This document shows positions 35,287-45,976 of a DNA stretch of 64,000 nucleotides, piece after piece. The translations under genes and the position numbers were made by a program. The stretch is from Balamuthia mandrillaris. Its lineage: Eukaryota; Discosea; Longamoebia; Balamuthiidae. The DNA lies in the NCBI GenBank assembly GCA_031835245.1, contig JAVKOQ010000088.1, forward strand, positions 62,001 through 126,000, given 5' to 3'. The stretch's first letter is position 1. The number at the start of each line of letters is the position of its first letter. Below the pieces are notes generated by a model. That model was given only the letters and a program-made list of their open reading frames with translations. It had not been told where the DNA came from and made no database searches.

Positions 35287-38119
35287 TCAATCTTGTTCAT
35301 CATCTAACAATAATTGTTCTATCTCCGAACTGACGCGTGCCATCTCCTCCTCTTTGCTCTTCTTTGTTTTTGCTGTCGTTGTCGTTAATGTTGTTGAGGA
35401 AAGCTTCGGCTTCATTTTCAACGTGGATGAAGTTGCAGAAGAAGATGACGGTCGTGATGATGAAGGAATTTGCTTTTTGGTGGCCGTAGAAACGGAAGAG
35501 GATTGGTTTGGTAATGCGTTTTCTTTGGAGGTAGACTTGGGAGGTACTTTCGTGACAACTGATTTCGCCTCTTTGTTGTTATTGGTGGTTCGCTTTGTTG
35601 TCTTTGTTGGTGGACGAGATACTGGTGCTGTTGTTCGAGTACTTTTTCCTGAAGTCTTTGAGGTGGTGGATTGTTTTGTTGCTGCAGCGTTTTGTTTAGG
35701 CGAGACTTCTGCACGAGAAGAACGAAGTATTGCAGTTGACGATTTCATTGTTGTTTTTGTGATAGGATCGTGATTCTTCTTCGTTGTTGCTTTTTGAACA
35801 TACTTCTCTTCTTTTGTTGATGGCGAAGAATAGGAAGGAGAAAGCGAAGACTTCTTCTGTCGTTGGGTCGGGTTTGTTGCTGTTATTCGTTTCTTTTCGT
35901 TTTGTGACAACTTATCCCTCTCCTTTATGCTGTTGTCGCTTTGAGAAGAACAACGCACAAGAACCCGTTTCTTGTTCTTTTCGTCTTTCTTAATTGTGGT
36001 GTTGGAAGAAGGAGCAACGGATATCTTACGGTGTTCTCCTTTCTCCTTTTCATTGCTTTCTTCGTCACTGTCGTTCAGGAGTTGCGTGATCTCATCGCTT
36101 ACCTGAGCCATTTTCTTGACTTTGACTGCATCAACCTTTTTGGTTTCTGGTTGAGTTTCTATGATATTGTCTCTTGCTTTGCGTTGAGCGTTTCTCTTCG
36201 CGGCGACTCTCTTTGGTTTGATAGGTTCCTTGACCATCTCTTCTTGTTCTTCTTGTTCTTGTTCTTGTTCTTGTTCTTCTTCTTCTTGTTCTTCTTCTTC
36301 TTCTTCTTCTTCTTCTTCTTCTTCTTCTCCTCCCTCTTCTTGCCATTCGTCGTCGTCGTCGTCGTCCTCTGTCTCGCTCTTTCGATGTTGTTTGTTGATA
36401 TTTCGTGTCAAACCTCTTTTTCCTCTTGCAGGTCGTTGTTCTATGCCTTCTTCATATTCGTCTTCGTCTGCATCCTCATCTTCCTGTTCTTTCTCTTCCT
36501 CCTCTTCTATTTCTATCTCCTCTTCCACCTCTGTCTTTTCGTCTTCTTTCTCTAGTTCTTCAACTTCTACTTCTACTTGTTCTTGTTCTTCTTCTGTTTC
36601 TTCATCCTTTTGAGGTCGGAGTTTCTTAGACTTCTGCATCCTGCTTCGTACCGTTCGTGCATTACTTGTTTCTTCTTCACTATCTTCATCTGCCTCATCA
36701 CTGCACCATCCACCGTCACTATACTCCGATTCCTCTTCATCTTCTTCCTCTACAATGTGATTCGCTTTGCTTCGAAGCTTTCTGCCAACTCCCTCTCCTT
36801 GCTTCTTCGTCATCTGTTTCTTGTTCGTCATCGTTGTTGCCCTCTTTCCATTCGTCGTAATAGGGTTTGAAAAGCGTTCAGCCTCCCAAGAAGCCATCTG
36901 TGCTTCCAGCTCCTGTTCCAATTCATCCATAATAGCTTCCTCAAGAACAAAGCCATCATAGATCCTATCGTTGAGTGTCGTCTCAAACTTGCCGAGAGAT
37001 CGTAGCGCGTTCTTGTCGGTAATTGCTTTCTTCACTCTCTCCACCAAAGTGTGCATCCACAACAAAGAATGTGACGGCAACTGTTCTTGCGCTTCCTCCT
37101 CGTCACCCTCTTCTCTAGTTCTCGTTTGTGCCGTTTTAGCATTTGGAGAGGCAACGTTGAGCGACAAAAGAACTTTTGGAAGAAGTTTGCCTTCAGCACC
37201 CGTTGGATTGGCCAATATCTCTTGCAAGATAGTCACTCCCAATCGTTCATGCAACAAAGCAGAAGAAGCGGTTGAAGAAGAGCATCGACTGCTGTCAGTA
37301 AGGTGGACGAGGAACTGACAGACAGAGACGATTGGAATGGCTGAGAGCGGCGAAGACGGCGAGGCTCGAAAGAGAGCACGAATGGTAGGCAAGAAAGATT
37401 TCTCCATTCTGTTCTGTCGTAACGAGGAAGAAAAGGCGTACGCTGGAAAGAAGGCACTGAGACATTGCTTCAGGGTAGTTTCTTCTTGTTCTTTCGATTC
37501 TAGTTCTCCTTTGCTAACTGCGTCTGTTCTTGAAGACGACGAAGAGAACGAAGCCGCATCGAGGAAAAGCAACAATACAAGTTGAGATAGAATGACGGAA
37601 TGGTCGTTGGAGGGAAGAACTCCGTCGCGAAGGAGGAGCTTGCAAAAACCTTCTGTAGCAACTCGGCGCAATATGCTTGTTGTTCTTTCTTTGTTGCTGT
37701 CTTCTGCTGTGATAAAACCTTGCAAGCAGGATTTTACCTCTCGTAATAGCTGCTCTGTTGTGGCGTTGGTCAGCTGTTCTTTTTCTTCCTCTCCTTGCGC
37801 CAATGTTTGTTCGACCTAAAATACAGACGTACACCAATAACAGCAAGAAAAGAAGAACGGAATAGAGAATCGATTAGTAAGAAGAAAGCAAAGAGGTGAG
37901 AGGAAAAAAGGCAGCGACGAGAAGAGTGAGAAAAAAATAAGAAAAAACTACCTGTTGGTCCGACAAAGTCCAGCGAAACAAAAGGATAAAGTCAAACAAC
38001 ACCTCCAACGCACTTTTGACGACATTGGGTTCGTCATGCTGCACCACTTTCAAAAATAATTGCAGATGTGTTTTAGCAGCATTCTACAAAAGAAATCAAT
38101 GGTAGTGTTAACCATCCAA

Positions 38120-38157
<38 letters not shown>

Positions 38158-38377
38158 AAGATTCAGGGAGATAAATGTACCTCGTCAAGCATACAATAAA
38201 GGCCCAAGCAGCGCACGGCAAGCTCTCGCACTTCTGGAAGAGAGTACTGCATTCCTGGAAAGATGACTGATTGGAAGAGGCCTGCAATGCTTCCATCCCT
38301 CAAATCCTTTCAAACAAAGAAGTGTTTATGATAACTTCAGTTTCGTTCTTTGCTCTCTTCGTTCTTCTCTTTCTCTC

Positions 38378-38420
<43 letters not shown>

Positions 38421-39974
38421 TTCGTAACTAACCTTTGGAGTACGTTGTAACAACGCTTCTGTGATGTGCAACAAACGAAAGTAGACGCTATCTTCCATAT
38501 TTTCAAACAGAAGCTGTTCGTTCTCGAGCCCATCGGCTTCCACTTGTAACTGGGCTAATTCCTGTTCATACGACGTCCATTACAAAAAAAACGTGAATAC
38601 AAACTTACTTTTTGTAGGCTTTTTGGGACGTTCTTGTTTGTATCTGTTTACTACGAACCTGTTGTAAATCTTCGATAGAACCATTTCGTTTCTTTTTCAT
38701 GCGAGATATTTGGTCGTTCAGCTCCTCGATGCGGTCAATCAACTCTTCATAACGTTGCTCCGCTTCTTCGCGGGCCTGATCCAACTCTTCGCTATGCAAT
38801 TCTTCGAGCGGATCTCTTACATCAGACAGAACTTCGAATACAATTCTAGAGGAAGAGAGAGGGAGGGAGGGAGGGAGGGGGAGAGAGAGAGAGAGAGAGC
38901 GGGAGACTTGAGTAACTTGAAAACAAGAAGAATAACAGAAAAGAAGGAATAAGAGAGGAGGGAAGGGAGGTAGAGATAGAGAGAGGGTTATTAACCTGGT
39001 GTACTCATCTTCATCCGGTTGATGCAACAGATGAAGAAGCAACAATATCGGCGATACACAATTATTAGGTGTACATTGAGCAGCAAGCATTTCACCTGTA
39101 AATAGAAGTATACAGAACGTTTACATTAAGAGCTCAAAAGCTGAAAAAGGGCTTAATAAACAAAAAAAAAACATACGAAGCAAAGCAGAGAGAGCACGTC
39201 TTCCAGCTTCATCCGAAAAGTCAAACAACGGTGCGAGGAAAAGAAGTTGAGCAATTATGAATTCTTGCTCTTGCTCATGAGCACGCGCCAGCAAGCTACA
39301 AAACTTGGCCAAGTCTGGAAGCAAGTCTTCCAACACATTCAACCGCTGTAGAAAGAGCAAAGAATAAGAAATGGCGCACAAAGCTAAAAGAGAGGAAGAA
39401 GAGCGTCTCTTTAATGAGACGAACAAACCTTTGTTTGCTTGCAATGTTCGCACGTGATACGCCACAAAAGAGCACGTTCAGCGGTCATATCTCTTTGCAA
39501 GACCGAAAGCGCAAACCAAGATTCTGGTTTTGTATCTGTTGTTCCAGCTTCTTCTGTTGTTGGCCGTGTTGCTTCGGTCAAAGGCAACATATCTCGACGA
39601 AGCAAGCAGCGAACCACTTTTTCAGCAGCAACACTGGAGAACTGCTCTACTCCAAAACCTTCCAAAAGCTTCAGCGGGTGCCCTCCATCTGCTCCTTTGA
39701 ACCAAGCGCAAACCATGTCCTCGCAAGCGGCGCGAACCTCTTCTTCCCGGTCTTCAAGACCGGTCGTCACCAATGTGTTACGTTGTTCAATGGAAAGAGA
39801 CTTCATGCCCAGTTTGTTGGTGAGCATTTGGTAGGCCAGCTTGCGAACATCCGGTTTCACATCCCGCGTGCGACGGAGGACCGCCTCCAATGTTATCCTT
39901 GATAGGCCGATACATGCCAAAACAGCCTTGCGCACATCTCTTGTTAAACGAAAGCAGAGATGAGCCTTTGAGGC

Positions 39975-40019
<45 letters not shown>

Positions 40020-40696
40020 GAATACAGAGAAACAACGAAGGAGAAAGAGAAAAGAAGGAAACTGAACTTGGAAGAATCAGTGGAAAGCAGCTTGAGATAC
40101 TGTTTGGTGACAGGATCATCTGCATCTAACGGATTTTGCAGCCGCGACAACGCAGAAACAGCAGTGGCTCGTATCACCGGCACTTTGTCCATTGCTCTCT
40201 GCAACATGGTCTGCGATAAGGTCTCCCACAAATTCTCCCTGCAACAAGCCCAAGTTAGAGAGAAAAACAGGCTGCAGAAGAGAAGAGAGAAGAGAGAAGA
40301 GAGAACACAACAAGAGAAGAAGAGGTACTCTATTTCGGCTTCCTCGTCCATGTTATTAACAATGCCAGCCGCCAAGAAGCAAACACGGAAACGAACGGCC
40401 TTGTCCTTCACATCGTGCAGCCGCAGAAGGTACTCCAGCAACGCCCAGCCCTGCTTGGGGGACTCCTTCTGGAGGACGCTGACCACGAACAGGATCACAA
40501 ACTGGCAAACCCTCTCCGCGGCCGGTTCGCGTTTGAACACGAGCAGAACGGGGTGAAGCATCGCGGTAAAGTGCTGCAAGAACGCCTCTTTGTCGTCCGC
40601 TTCAGCCCACAGCTTGCGCAGCTGCCGACAGTACCGTTTGTGAACGGCCAACGTGCGTTGACACTCGCCAAAGATTGCAGCCAGGGTATCTTCCAT
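35287..40696 (-). CDS. Condensin complex subunit 3 (CAP-G)
   Basis: HEAT-repeat subunit of condensin, needed for mitotic chromosome compaction. About ten exons; the start codon is at 40696 (MEDTLAAIFGECQRTLAVHK). Conserved blocks include KQGWALLEYLLRLHDVKDKA, VRFRVCFLAAGIVNNM, DKVPVIRATAVSALSRLQNP, DVRKAVLACIGLS, IRRTRDVKPDVRKLAYQML-like sequence (here LRRTRDVKPDVRKLAYQML) and GLEDREEEVRAACEDMV, all typical of CAP-G/Ycg1 N-terminal HEATs. Further helical exons follow (PEVRELAVRCLGLYCMLDE; EPNVVKSALEVLFDF). The final exon, from about 37803, is very long and ends in a Glu/Ser/Lys-rich tail of several hundred residues with ISRMKKKR-like basic patches elsewhere. An E2F-like element lies about 250 bases upstream. 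The 3' end is tail to tail with lysyl oxidase. Confidence 0.9.
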
Positions 40697-40825
40697 TTTT
40701 CCCCCGTTCTGCCCTTCGAAGAAGATGAAGAAAAAAAATACACAAGAAGACTTGGCCTTCAAGCTCTTACAAGAGAGACAAATGAAAACGAGAGAGAGAG
40801 AGAGAGAAAGCAAGAGACAAAGTGC

Positions 40826-40859
<34 letters not shown>

Positions 40860-41054
40860 GCACAAAACGAAAAAGAAGCCCCTTTCGGTTTGTGTGTTTG
40901 GTGTTAAGGGACTTTTTTTTGGATGTTTTTTTTTTGAGGCTTGGTTTTGGCGGGAAAATGTCGACAATATTTGTCAAGAAGAACAACAACAACAGCACCT
41001 TTCTTTTCATGATGGTTTTTCTTAAGTTGGTTGGTTTGTTTTCAAGCAAAAGAA
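40697..41054. other. CAP-G promoter region with AC repeat
   Basis: Between the LRR stop and the CAP-G start. It holds a GA tract (40790-40808), an (AC)n tract (about 40831-40857) and the E2F/GTCGAC element at 40945-40965. No other gene seen. Confidence 0.6.
40945..40965. promoter_or_regulatory. E2F-like site plus GTCGAC in the CAP-G promoter
   Basis: TTTTGGCGGGAAAA (40945-40958) is followed immediately by tGTCGACAATATTT. It aligns with the Mad3 promoter element over about 30 bases with only single-base gaps. The core matches the E2F/DP consensus. It is about 250 bases upstream of the CAP-G ATG. Confidence 0.7.
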
Positions 41055-42571
41055 CTACTTTATTGCTTGAGAACAGCCAGGAAGGGGTCGGTGGAAACAG
41101 TTCTGGCTGCAACACAACAACTCCCACCACACTCCTCTTTCCCCGTCCCAATACCTTCTTACCACTTCCCTTGCTTGTCCTTCTTCTGCATTTTCCTTCT
41201 CGTCCACCCCTAAAAACAGGCGTGCACAAACATCACACCTTCTCTGCAGCCTTTCCATCCGTTCCCTCACGTCTTCCGGCAGCACCACCTTGATCACTTC
41301 CACACTTCCTTCTCCTTCTTTCCTTTCTTTTGTTCCTTGCTGGTTTGTGGTTCTATCCGCCGTCAGAGAAGAAGAAAGCCAAGTGAAGGGCGGGTTTGAA
41401 ACAGAGCTCAACAGGCCTGGTGGCAAAGGCTTGTTCCCCAATACCGCCTCTCCGCTCAAGTGCCACAGACTTTTCACTGTTGTGTGCTTTATGGGTTTCA
41501 CCCCTTTCTTCTGCTTCTCCTCCTCCTCTTGCTCATCGTCATTCTCTTCTATTTGTGCTTGCTGGCGAAAGGGTGGAGGGAAGAACGTTTTCAAGGACGG
41601 AAGAAGCCACACCATTGAGCAAGGCAGTGCCGCCAAGGGGTTGTCATCCAGGTTGTAACAGTTGAGAGCGGTGAGATGGCCAAACTCCCTCGGCAAGGAA
41701 CTCAGGTTGTTGTAGCGGAGGTTGCAGTCAGTGAGAGAGCAGGGAGCTGGCCAAACTCTCTCGGCAAGGAGGTCAGCTCGTTGTTGTTGAGGAAGCAGCG
41801 GGTGAGAGCGGTAAGCTGGCCAAACTCAGAGGGTAAAGCCTTCAACAAGTTGGAGGAGAGGTTGCAATAGGTCAGAGCGCGGAGCTGGCCGAACTCAGGG
41901 GGTAAAGCCTCCAACAAGTTGGTGGAGAAGGCGCAGAGGGTGAGAGCGCGGAGCTGGCCAAACTCTCTTGGCAAGGAGGAAAGCTCGTTGTAGTTGAGGT
42001 TGCAGTGGGTGAGAGCGGTGAGCTGACCAATCTCAGAGGGCAAAGCCGAAATGAAGTTGGAGGCGAGGTTGCAGAAGGCGAGAGCAGGGAGCTGGCCAAA
42101 CTCTCTTGGCAAGGAGGAAAGCTTGTTGTCGTTGAGGATGCAGTCAGTGAGAGTGGTGAGCTGGCCAAACTCAGAGGGTAAGGCCACCAAGCCGTTGGAG
42201 GAGAGGTCGCAGAAGGTGAGAGCGGTGAGCTGGCCAAACTCAGAGGGCAAAGCCATCAAGTTGTTGAAGGAGAGGTCACAGCGCGTGAGGGCGGCGAGCT
42301 GGCCAATCTCCCTCGGCAAGGAGGTCAGCTTGTTATGGGAGAGGTTGCAGTCAGTGAGAGCGGTGAGCCGGCCAAACTCCCTCGGCAAGGAACTCAGGTT
42401 GTTGTAGCGGAGGTTGCAGTCAGTGAGAGCGGTGAGCTGGCCAACGGCGCTGGGCAAGGAGGTCAATCCCTTGGAGGAGAGGTTGCAGGCGGTGGAGTGT
42501 GCAAAGGGTGAGAGCAGGGAGGTAAGGGCTAGGCGTACATCCTCCTTCTTATCTGGCGGCACGCCTCCCAT
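41055..42571 (-). CDS. Leucine-rich repeat protein, frame broken by a 2-base expansion
   Basis: Starts MGGVPPDKKEDVRLALTSLL and continues with about twelve tandem 23-residue LRRs of the form SLPREFGQLTALTDCNLSxN, close to the SHOC2/Ras-group LRR pattern. In the last repeats the sense sequence has CTCTCTCACTGAC where the sister repeats have CTCACTGAC-type spacing, an extra TC (near 41731-41741). It shifts the frame to an early stop. The other frame carries straight on with LPREFGHLTALNCYNLDDNP, an acidic Gln/Glu linker, and a C-terminal Cys motif (CDVCARLFLG ... CCSQNC) like the putative zinc site of some LRR proteins. The locus may be a recent pseudogene, an assembly error, or corrected by splicing. 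No intron is evident. Confidence 0.8.
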
Positions 42572-42738
42572 GCTAACTTTCTTTTGTGGTTTTGTCAGTA
42601 TTTGGCAAATATTGATGCTTATTGATATATTTCAGGAGATGGAGGCAAGATACAAAAAAAAAAAAAAAGAAAGAGTCTGTTGCAAAAAGTCCACACGCAC
42701 TTTGTTGCAGTTAAAACTAAATCTTTTAAAAAAGAAAT

Positions 42739-42810
42739 CAGGCACGGTGGGGATCGAACCCACAATCTTCTGCTCCGTAGGCAGACGCCTTTCCATTTGG
42801 CCACGCGCCT
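42739..42810 (-). tRNA. tRNA-Arg (anticodon ACG), second copy
   Basis: The 72-base sequence is identical to the tRNA at 224-295, on the opposite strand. The identity continues into the 3' flank (ATTTCTTTTTT), which supplies the T-run terminator. The degenerate DIRS-like element starts about 300 bases upstream of its 5' end. Confidence 0.95.
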
Positions 42811-43155
42811 TAGCATGCCTTCCGCTTCCGCAAGGTTGGTTCCACGAACGGTGCTCGAGCCCTGTGCCCTCTCTGTGCTAGTTGGTGGTTTGCGGGTGAG
42901 TACGGAGTTGTGGTGTTGTTGGTAAAATTGCGACGATGGATTGGAGAAACTCCTTCGGCGTTCTAGTCGCAATTTTTGAGGAAGGGTGGTTTCTTGGGCG
43001 CTCTAAGAAGTTTATTCTTAGTGCGCGTTTTTCTGAAGTTTAGACGGACGTAGTTGGCGTTCGGCTCAACTTGTGGATGAGGTTCTTTGTACCTCTTGTT
43101 GTGATTTTTTGTTTTTTGTTTCTTTTGTTTCTTTTCTTTTTCTTTAGTTTCGTTG
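42811..43155. other. Region between tRNA-Arg and the retroelement ORFs
   Basis: About 345 bases that probably include the left end and leader of the DIRS-like element, though its boundary cannot be placed. A TTTTTGTTTCTTTTGTTTC run lies just before the first ORF. No separate gene seen. Confidence 0.4.
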
Positions 43156-45436
43156 ATGGCGGCTAAGAGCCAACAACGGCTTCGGGAGTTGGTGAAGCGG
43201 TTTATCGCGGACCTGGCTGATAGCCAGGTCGTGCACCTTTCAAGCGAAATCTTGGTTGGCCCTGGGAGTTTTCCATCGCAGAGCATCGTGCCGCGGTGGA
43301 GGCGCAACTGTATGAATCGGGCTCTGGCGATGGCTGGAACCAAGAGATTGGACCCTGAGAGACATTGGGCAGCGGTTCGGGATAAGCTGGTTATCCCTCC
43401 GGCGGACGACGAGATGGAGGGCGAGGACGAGGAGGAGGATGTGGAGCTAGCAGAGGAGCCTTGCAACAAGGTTCCTGGCGAGGAGGCCTCTCGTACGGTG
43501 GTGGCGCTGCTCCTCAACATACATCTGTTCGGGATAAAGGCAAAGAAAAAGTGCGACCAGCGAAAAGGAGGGGTGCTGGGTTCCGCGAGTGGGTTGGCAA
43601 CGTTGGCAACCCGGCAGTCCTCCTTTTCGCTGGTCGTACTTTTTCTTTGCCTTTATCCCGAACAGATGTTTTTGTTCTGCGTGGTTCGGAGGCCGGCGGT
43701 GATTCAAGGACTGCTTGGGCCGAGGAGCTGGAGGAGCGGGAGACGGAGGTGGCGGAGGAGTCAGTTCCGTTGTGGGCGGAGGCTATGTTCGACCGCTTGG
43801 ATCAGTTGGTCACGGAGAATAATAGCCTTAGGACTGAGGCCGCGGTCGCCCAGGCAGAGTCTCGGTGGAGAGACCGCACGTTTTCACAGGATAGGAATAC
43901 AAACGAGTATTCCTTGTTGGTGGCAGTGGCCCGGCGCCTAGAGAGGGCTCGGAGGGCCAGTTCCCCGCAAGCGGTGGCTAGGGAGATCGAGGAAGCTCTT
44001 GCTTTGTTGGAAGCCCGTGTGGTGACGTTGGAGCTGGCTGACTCGGACGGTTGGGTGGTCGCTTCAGCTTTTGCTGAAGAGGTCCAATCGCAGGACGCGG
44101 GGCTGCGTATGAAGTTCTCGGAACAGATCCGCCGGGCTAGAGCGGCAGCGACGTGGAAGCCTAAGAAGGCTTCCACGGGAAGGGCGTCTAGACTGCAGCA
44201 GCCGTTTCTTCGGCTGTTGCTGCCCCTGTTTCGGCGGGAGACGGTTCGGCTTCGGGAGCGAGGAAGGGCAAAAGGCAGCCAGCCTGCTACGTTTGTGGCC
44301 AGCTCGGCCACATTTCTCCTTTCTGCCCCTCTCGCTTTCAGCAGCAGAGGGGAGGTGGTGGGAGTGGTGCTTCCGGCGGGGCATCCTCTTCCACCAGCGG
44401 AAAGAAAAATACTACGAGTACCGGGTGCTGACGTTCAGTTGTACCCTCTCCCCTTGGATATTCACAAAGACAACGAGAGTCCCGGTGGCCAAGTGGCGCC
44501 GGGAGGGCAAAGTCGCAAGCGTCTACGTGGACGACTTTGTGGTGGCCGAGGAGACGGATCCGAAGCTGGGTCCAGTTATTGTGGACGTCAGAAGAGACAT
44601 CGACAGGTTGGGCTTGGTGCCGTCAGACAAGAGCGAGTGGAAACCGACACAGCGGGGCATCGTTTTGGGAATGGGAATCGATACCGTCTTGGGGAATGCT
44701 TTGTTCCTCCAGACAAGAGAAAGCGGATCCTTGGAGGTGCAAAACGACTGTTGCGCCTGCAGAGGGTCTCGGGTGGAAGGGTCCCAGTCAAGAAGTTGGC
44801 CAGGTTGGCAGGCCGAGTGACATATCTGTGAAGAGGGGCTTCGGGCCGGCCTGTTGGGTCACCAGACCGTGGTACGACGTCATTGGAGCAGAGCGCCCTA
44901 CGTGGGCGTGGGATCTGGAAGTTTTATTGAGCGACCTAGCGGTGAGCCATTTGGAACGGATCATTCTCAACTTCGACAAGTACAATGGATGCCCCTGTGG
45001 AGACCTGAGAGGATCACTTGGGTGGCTACGGACGCTTCCCTCTCGGGTGCTGCCTGGGCAGGACTGTGGGTGGCGCTTGGTCAGCCAAGCATCTGGGCAA
45101 GCACATCAATGTGTTGGAGGTGATTGCGGCACGGAAGGTGTTGAAGGCGTGCCGGGATCTTGTGGAAGGCCACACTGTTCGCATTCAGGTGGACGGCCAG
45201 GTGGCACGGCCGTACATCGAACGTGGAGCAGGAAGAGTTCCCGTGCTCCGGCAGGAAGCTCGAAAGCTTTGGCTGCTGACGTTCGATCTCAAGGTGGTCA
45301 TCCACGAGGCGGTGTGGGTGCCGTCGGACGAAATTGGCTGGCGGATCCTGTAACTGTTTTCCGCCGCACTGTGGGCAACTTGCCATTCAGGCCAGCTTCC
45401 AGTAGCGTTGTGGAAGAGGCGCACAGAGATTCATGA
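43156..45436 (+). mobile_element. Degenerate DIRS-like retrotransposon (gag, zinc knuckle, RT, RNase H)
   Basis: A gag-like ORF starts at 43156. In another frame at about 44280-44345 is a CCHC zinc knuckle (CYVCGQLGHISPFC). At 44400-44810 the C-terminal part of a reverse transcriptase is readable, with YYEYRVLTFSCTLSPWIF, VYVDDFVVAEE (catalytic YxDD) and LGLVPSDKSEWKPTQ. After a frameshift, the connection segment PVKKLARLAGRVTYL and then an RNase H domain follow at about 45000-45350: ITWVATDASLSGAAWAG, HINVLEVIAARKVL and VRIQVDGQVARPYIERGAG. The domain order and style match the DIRS/Ngaro group. The N-terminal half of RT and the tyrosine recombinase are missing and there are several frameshifts, so it is a dead, internally deleted copy. 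Confidence 0.85.
43522..43668. repeat. Foldback: 50-bp inverted repeat with palindromic centre
   Basis: Arm 1 (43522-43571, starting CATCTGTTCGGGATAAAGGC) and arm 2 (43619-43668) are inverted copies differing at one base (GTGCGACC versus GTACGACC). The 47-base centre contains the smaller near-palindrome GGGTTGgCAACGTTGgCAACCC. It lies inside the gag-like region of the DIRS-like element, and both strands are open across it. It looks like an inserted MITE/foldback element or a structured RNA segment. Confidence 0.9.
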
Positions 45437-45976
45437 TGCTGTTCTTTTCTTAAAAATCATTAGTGGTTGGTATCAAAAATTGTAGTGAGCGAGTGGAGAA
45501 AAAAAGAACGCTACCTTTTCAAACAGAGCAGTGCCCCTGCCGCTCCGGTTCCCCCCTCTGCCTTGTGTAGTAGAAGCGTAGCAATCAGAAATACGGTGGT
45601 GCGTGGAGCTTCATGGATGTGTGCGTTTACTTTTGAAAAGAAAGAAAAGAAAAGAAGAGCAGAGAAGAGAAGAAAAGGAGTAGCAGAAAAGAGTCGAGGC
45701 GAATGAGGAGCACCAAAAGTTTATTCGCAGCAGCATCAGCATCCATTCCATTCCATTCCCCCACCACTCCCAACCTACCACTTTGCCTTCAGAAACGTGG
45801 GAGAAGGAAGGGTTGTTTCGGCGGGAAACATGCTCATTGGCCCAAAAGACTAATGCGTGGTTTCTATTTTTTTGTCCTTAGATCTTATGATCTTTGCGCC
45901 ACCTTTTTTCTGTCCGTGTTTTGTGCGGTGAGCATTCTTTGCAAGTTTGTTTAACCAACAACCACACAAGTTTTTA
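45437..45976. other. Region right of the retroelement
   Basis: May contain the right end of the DIRS-like element, followed by a purine-rich tract (45620-45700). An E2F-like string TTTCGGCGGGAAAC lies at about 45817, next to ATTGG. No start codon of a recognisable gene is nearby, and the adjacent GSAP-like gene ends here. No gene seen. Confidence 0.45.

Noticed and set aside
43522-43668. CRISPR-like or IS terminal repeats
   Set aside because: Only two inverted arms, no spacers, eukaryotic context; better explained as a foldback inside a retroelement.
45810-45830. Third E2F-like site (TTTCGGCGGGAAAC)
   Set aside because: Lacks the GTCGAC partner and lies downstream of the GSAP-like gene with no recognisable start codon near it.
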